Origin: Gammaproteobacteria bacterium
GTDB taxonomy: Bacteria; Pseudomonadota; Gammaproteobacteria; Arenicellales; Arenicellaceae
Length of the DNA stretch: 8,087 bases
Assembly (NCBI GenBank): GCA_003485905.1
Contig: DNHK01000358.1
Location: 1-8,087, forward strand
Direction of reading: 5' to 3'
The notes beneath the pieces are model-generated. The model was given only the letters and a program-made list of their open reading frames with translations. It had not been told where the DNA came from and searched no databases. The number at the start of each line of letters is the position of its first letter. Positions within the stretch are counted from its first letter, which is position 1. The position numbers and the translations under genes were made by a program. This document shows positions 6,887 through 8,087 of this stretch, one piece after another.

Positions 6887-7013
6887 TATTTTGGGCTAGC
6901 GAGGCTGAGTGGAGTCTGAATCTTACCGTATTTTCTTAAAATTATTTTATTGCTAAAGCTTGCAACGTGTTTGTGAAACAATAGCCTCAAAATTGACAAA
7001 ATAAGAGATGAAA
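6887..7013. promoter_or_regulatory. Divergent intergenic region with two small palindromes
   Basis: This 127-bp AT-rich gap separates the 5' ends of the GT-C-like gene (-) and the symporter gene (+), so promoters for both should lie here. I see no convincing -35/-10 pair on either strand. Two palindromes are present: TTGC-ta-AAGCTT-GCAA (6950-6965, imperfect by a 2-nt insertion) and TGTTT-GTG-AAACA (6968-6980, perfect 5-bp arms). They lie 2 nt apart and could be regulator sites, but could equally be chance. I see no glycine riboswitch-like structure, although such elements precede some AGCS genes. Confidence 0.4.
7003..7007 (+). promoter_or_regulatory. Ribosome binding site that decides the symporter start
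   Basis: AAGAG ends 6 nt before the ATG at 7014 but directly abuts the in-frame ATG at 7008. Spacing therefore favours 7014, which removes two residues (MK) from the longer reading. Confidence 0.45.
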
Positions 7014-8087
7014 ATGGACCAGTTGACGTCATTGCTAAATCAATTGAATGGGGTTGTTTGGGGGCCTCCGATGCTTGTAATTTTAGGCGCTGTTGGTGTT
7101 TACTTATCCTTCGGATTGCGATTTTTGCCTTGGCGAAGAATTCCTTACGCATTTAGATTATTAGTAAGCTCGGAGTCTGGTGCAAGAGGTGAAATACCGC
7201 CCTTTCAAGCACTAATGACGGCACTATCTGCAACCATCGGTACTGGAAATATTGCCGGAGTAGCTACGGCCATTGCCTTAGGTGGTCCAGGGGCCGTTTT
7301 TTATATGTGGCTTATTGCCTTGGTTGGTATGGCAACCAAATATGCTGAGGCGGTGTGCGCTGTGCATTTTCGCGAGACCGACAATTCGGGTCAGTACGTA
7401 GGTGGGCCAATGTACTACCTTAAAAATGGCGTAGGAGAGCGTTTTCCTCGGTTAGGGAAAGGTTTGGCGGTAAGTTTCGCGATTTTTGGGGCGATCGCGG
7501 CATTTGGTATTGGAAATGGAACGCAAATACATTCGATGGCAGATGTATTAAGCACAGACTTTCAAGTACCAAAGATGGTGACCGGCGCGGTAGTCGCAAT
7601 ATTGGTCGGGTTTGTTGTCCTCGGGGGGGTGTCCCGAATCGGTAATATTGCTGGTAAGTTAGTACCGGTAATGGTTGTTTTATACATTGGCGGAGCCGTC
7701 ACCGTAATTGCCATTAATGCTAGCGCTGTTCCTGCCGCTTTTGCGTTGATAATTAGTAGCGCCTTCAATCCCGCCGCTGCAGCAGGTGGTTTTGCGGGGG
7801 CAGCAGTTGCTGCCGCGATCAGGTTTGGTGTTGCTAGGGGTGTGTTTTCGAATGAGTCAGGATTGGGAAGTGCTGCAATTGCACATGGTGCAGCGCGCAC
7901 TAATAGCCCCGTTCGCCAAGGCCATATTGCGATGCTGGGTACGTTTATCGATACAATCGTTATTTGTACACTTACAGCCTTATGTATTATAACTTCCGGT
8001 GCCTGGATGTCCGGTGAGAATGGTGCCCCGCTTACTGCTTTAGCTTTTGGATCAAGTTTTAGCGGTGGAAATTATGTGGTTACAATT
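7014..8087 (+). CDS. Sodium:alanine/glycine symporter, AGCS family (3' end outside window)
   Basis: This inner-membrane protein takes up alanine or glycine together with sodium. The reading frame stays open to the right edge, giving 358 codons; family members have about 440-480 residues, so roughly the last quarter is missing. Diagnostic segments are FQALMTALSATIGTGNIAG (64-82), the AGCS family signature GGPGAVFYMWLIALVG (90-105), ATKYAEAV (107-114), YVGGPMYYLKNG, and ARGVFSNESGLGSAAIAHGA, which contains the conserved SNE-G-GSA-IAH pattern. Many hydrophobic helices are visible throughout. The exact substrate (alanine, glycine or another small amino acid) cannot be decided from the sequence. 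The start at 7014 is chosen over 7008 on ribosome-site spacing. A 7-G tract lies at 7623-7629, read in frame as part of LGGV. The gene is divergent from the membrane protein gene, and its operon partners lie outside the window. Confidence 0.93.
   Translation, partial: MDQLTSLLNQLNGVVWGPPMLVILGAVGVYLSFGLRFLPWRRIPYAFRLLVSSESGARGEIPPFQALMTALSATIGTGNIAGVATAIALGGPGAVFYMWLIALVGMATKYAEAVCAVHFRETDNSGQYVGGPMYYLKNGVGERFPRLGKGLAVSFAIFGAIAAFGIGNGTQIHSMADVLSTDFQVPKMVTGAVVAILVGFVVLGGVSRIGNIAGKLVPVMVVLYIGGAVTVIAINASAVPAAFALIISSAFNPAAAAGGFAGAAVAAAIRFGVARGVFSNESGLGSAAIAHGAARTNSPVRQGHIAMLGTFIDTIVICTLTALCIITSGAWMSGENGAPLTALAFGSSFSGGNYVVTI

Noticed and set aside
6993..6998. Perfect TTGACA -35 box before the symporter
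   Set aside because: The matching -10 position (about 7016-7021) reads GGACCA and lies inside the coding region, so it does not make a promoter.
7562..7900. 112-residue Ala/Pro/Thr-rich minus-strand frame
   Set aside because: It is antisense to the AGCS symporter coding region, and its composition reflects the Gly/Ala-rich gene on the other strand.

Overview
The window looks like chromosomal DNA of a gammaproteobacterium. The order pilQ-aroK-aroB with hemE close downstream is typical of that class, and the proteins resemble gammaproteobacterial families. Base composition is moderate. I cannot name the genus; a marine or environmental lineage is only a guess. There are no rRNA or tRNA genes, CRISPR arrays, insertion sequences or phage genes. 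No stretch of more than about 130 bases lacks a gene.

Left part (1-5322, all + strand): six tightly packed genes. They are the 3' part of pilQ (type IV pilus outer-membrane secretin), aroK (shikimate kinase), aroB (3-dehydroquinate synthase), pyrF (orotidine 5'-phosphate decarboxylase), hemE (uroporphyrinogen decarboxylase) and a small dual-specificity phosphatase. Gaps are 71, -1 (TAGTG overlap), 44, 9 and 11 nt, so aroK to the phosphatase probably forms one transcript. AroK and AroB serve the shikimate pathway, PyrF makes UMP and HemE makes coproporphyrinogen III; they share a locus rather than a pathway. The 71-nt pilQ-aroK gap region contains several short inverted repeats. From general knowledge, Pseudomonas-like genomes carry damX and gltB/gltD between aroB and hemE; here only pyrF lies there.

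Middle part (5306-6886, - strand): a 526-residue polytopic membrane protein with a GT-C glycosyltransferase-like layout. It is convergent with the phosphatase gene, and the two coding regions overlap by 17 bp at their 3' ends.

Right part (7014-8087, + strand, open at the right edge): the first 358 residues of a sodium:alanine/glycine symporter of the AGCS family. It diverges from the membrane protein gene across a 127-bp AT-rich intergenic region that has two small palindromes.

The most notable item is the phosphatase. Its active-site loop and DFD motif resemble the plant and animal glucan phosphatases (SEX4, LSF2, laforin), but there is no carbohydrate-binding module and a second cysteine sits inside the P-loop. 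I found no clear multi-gene novel system.
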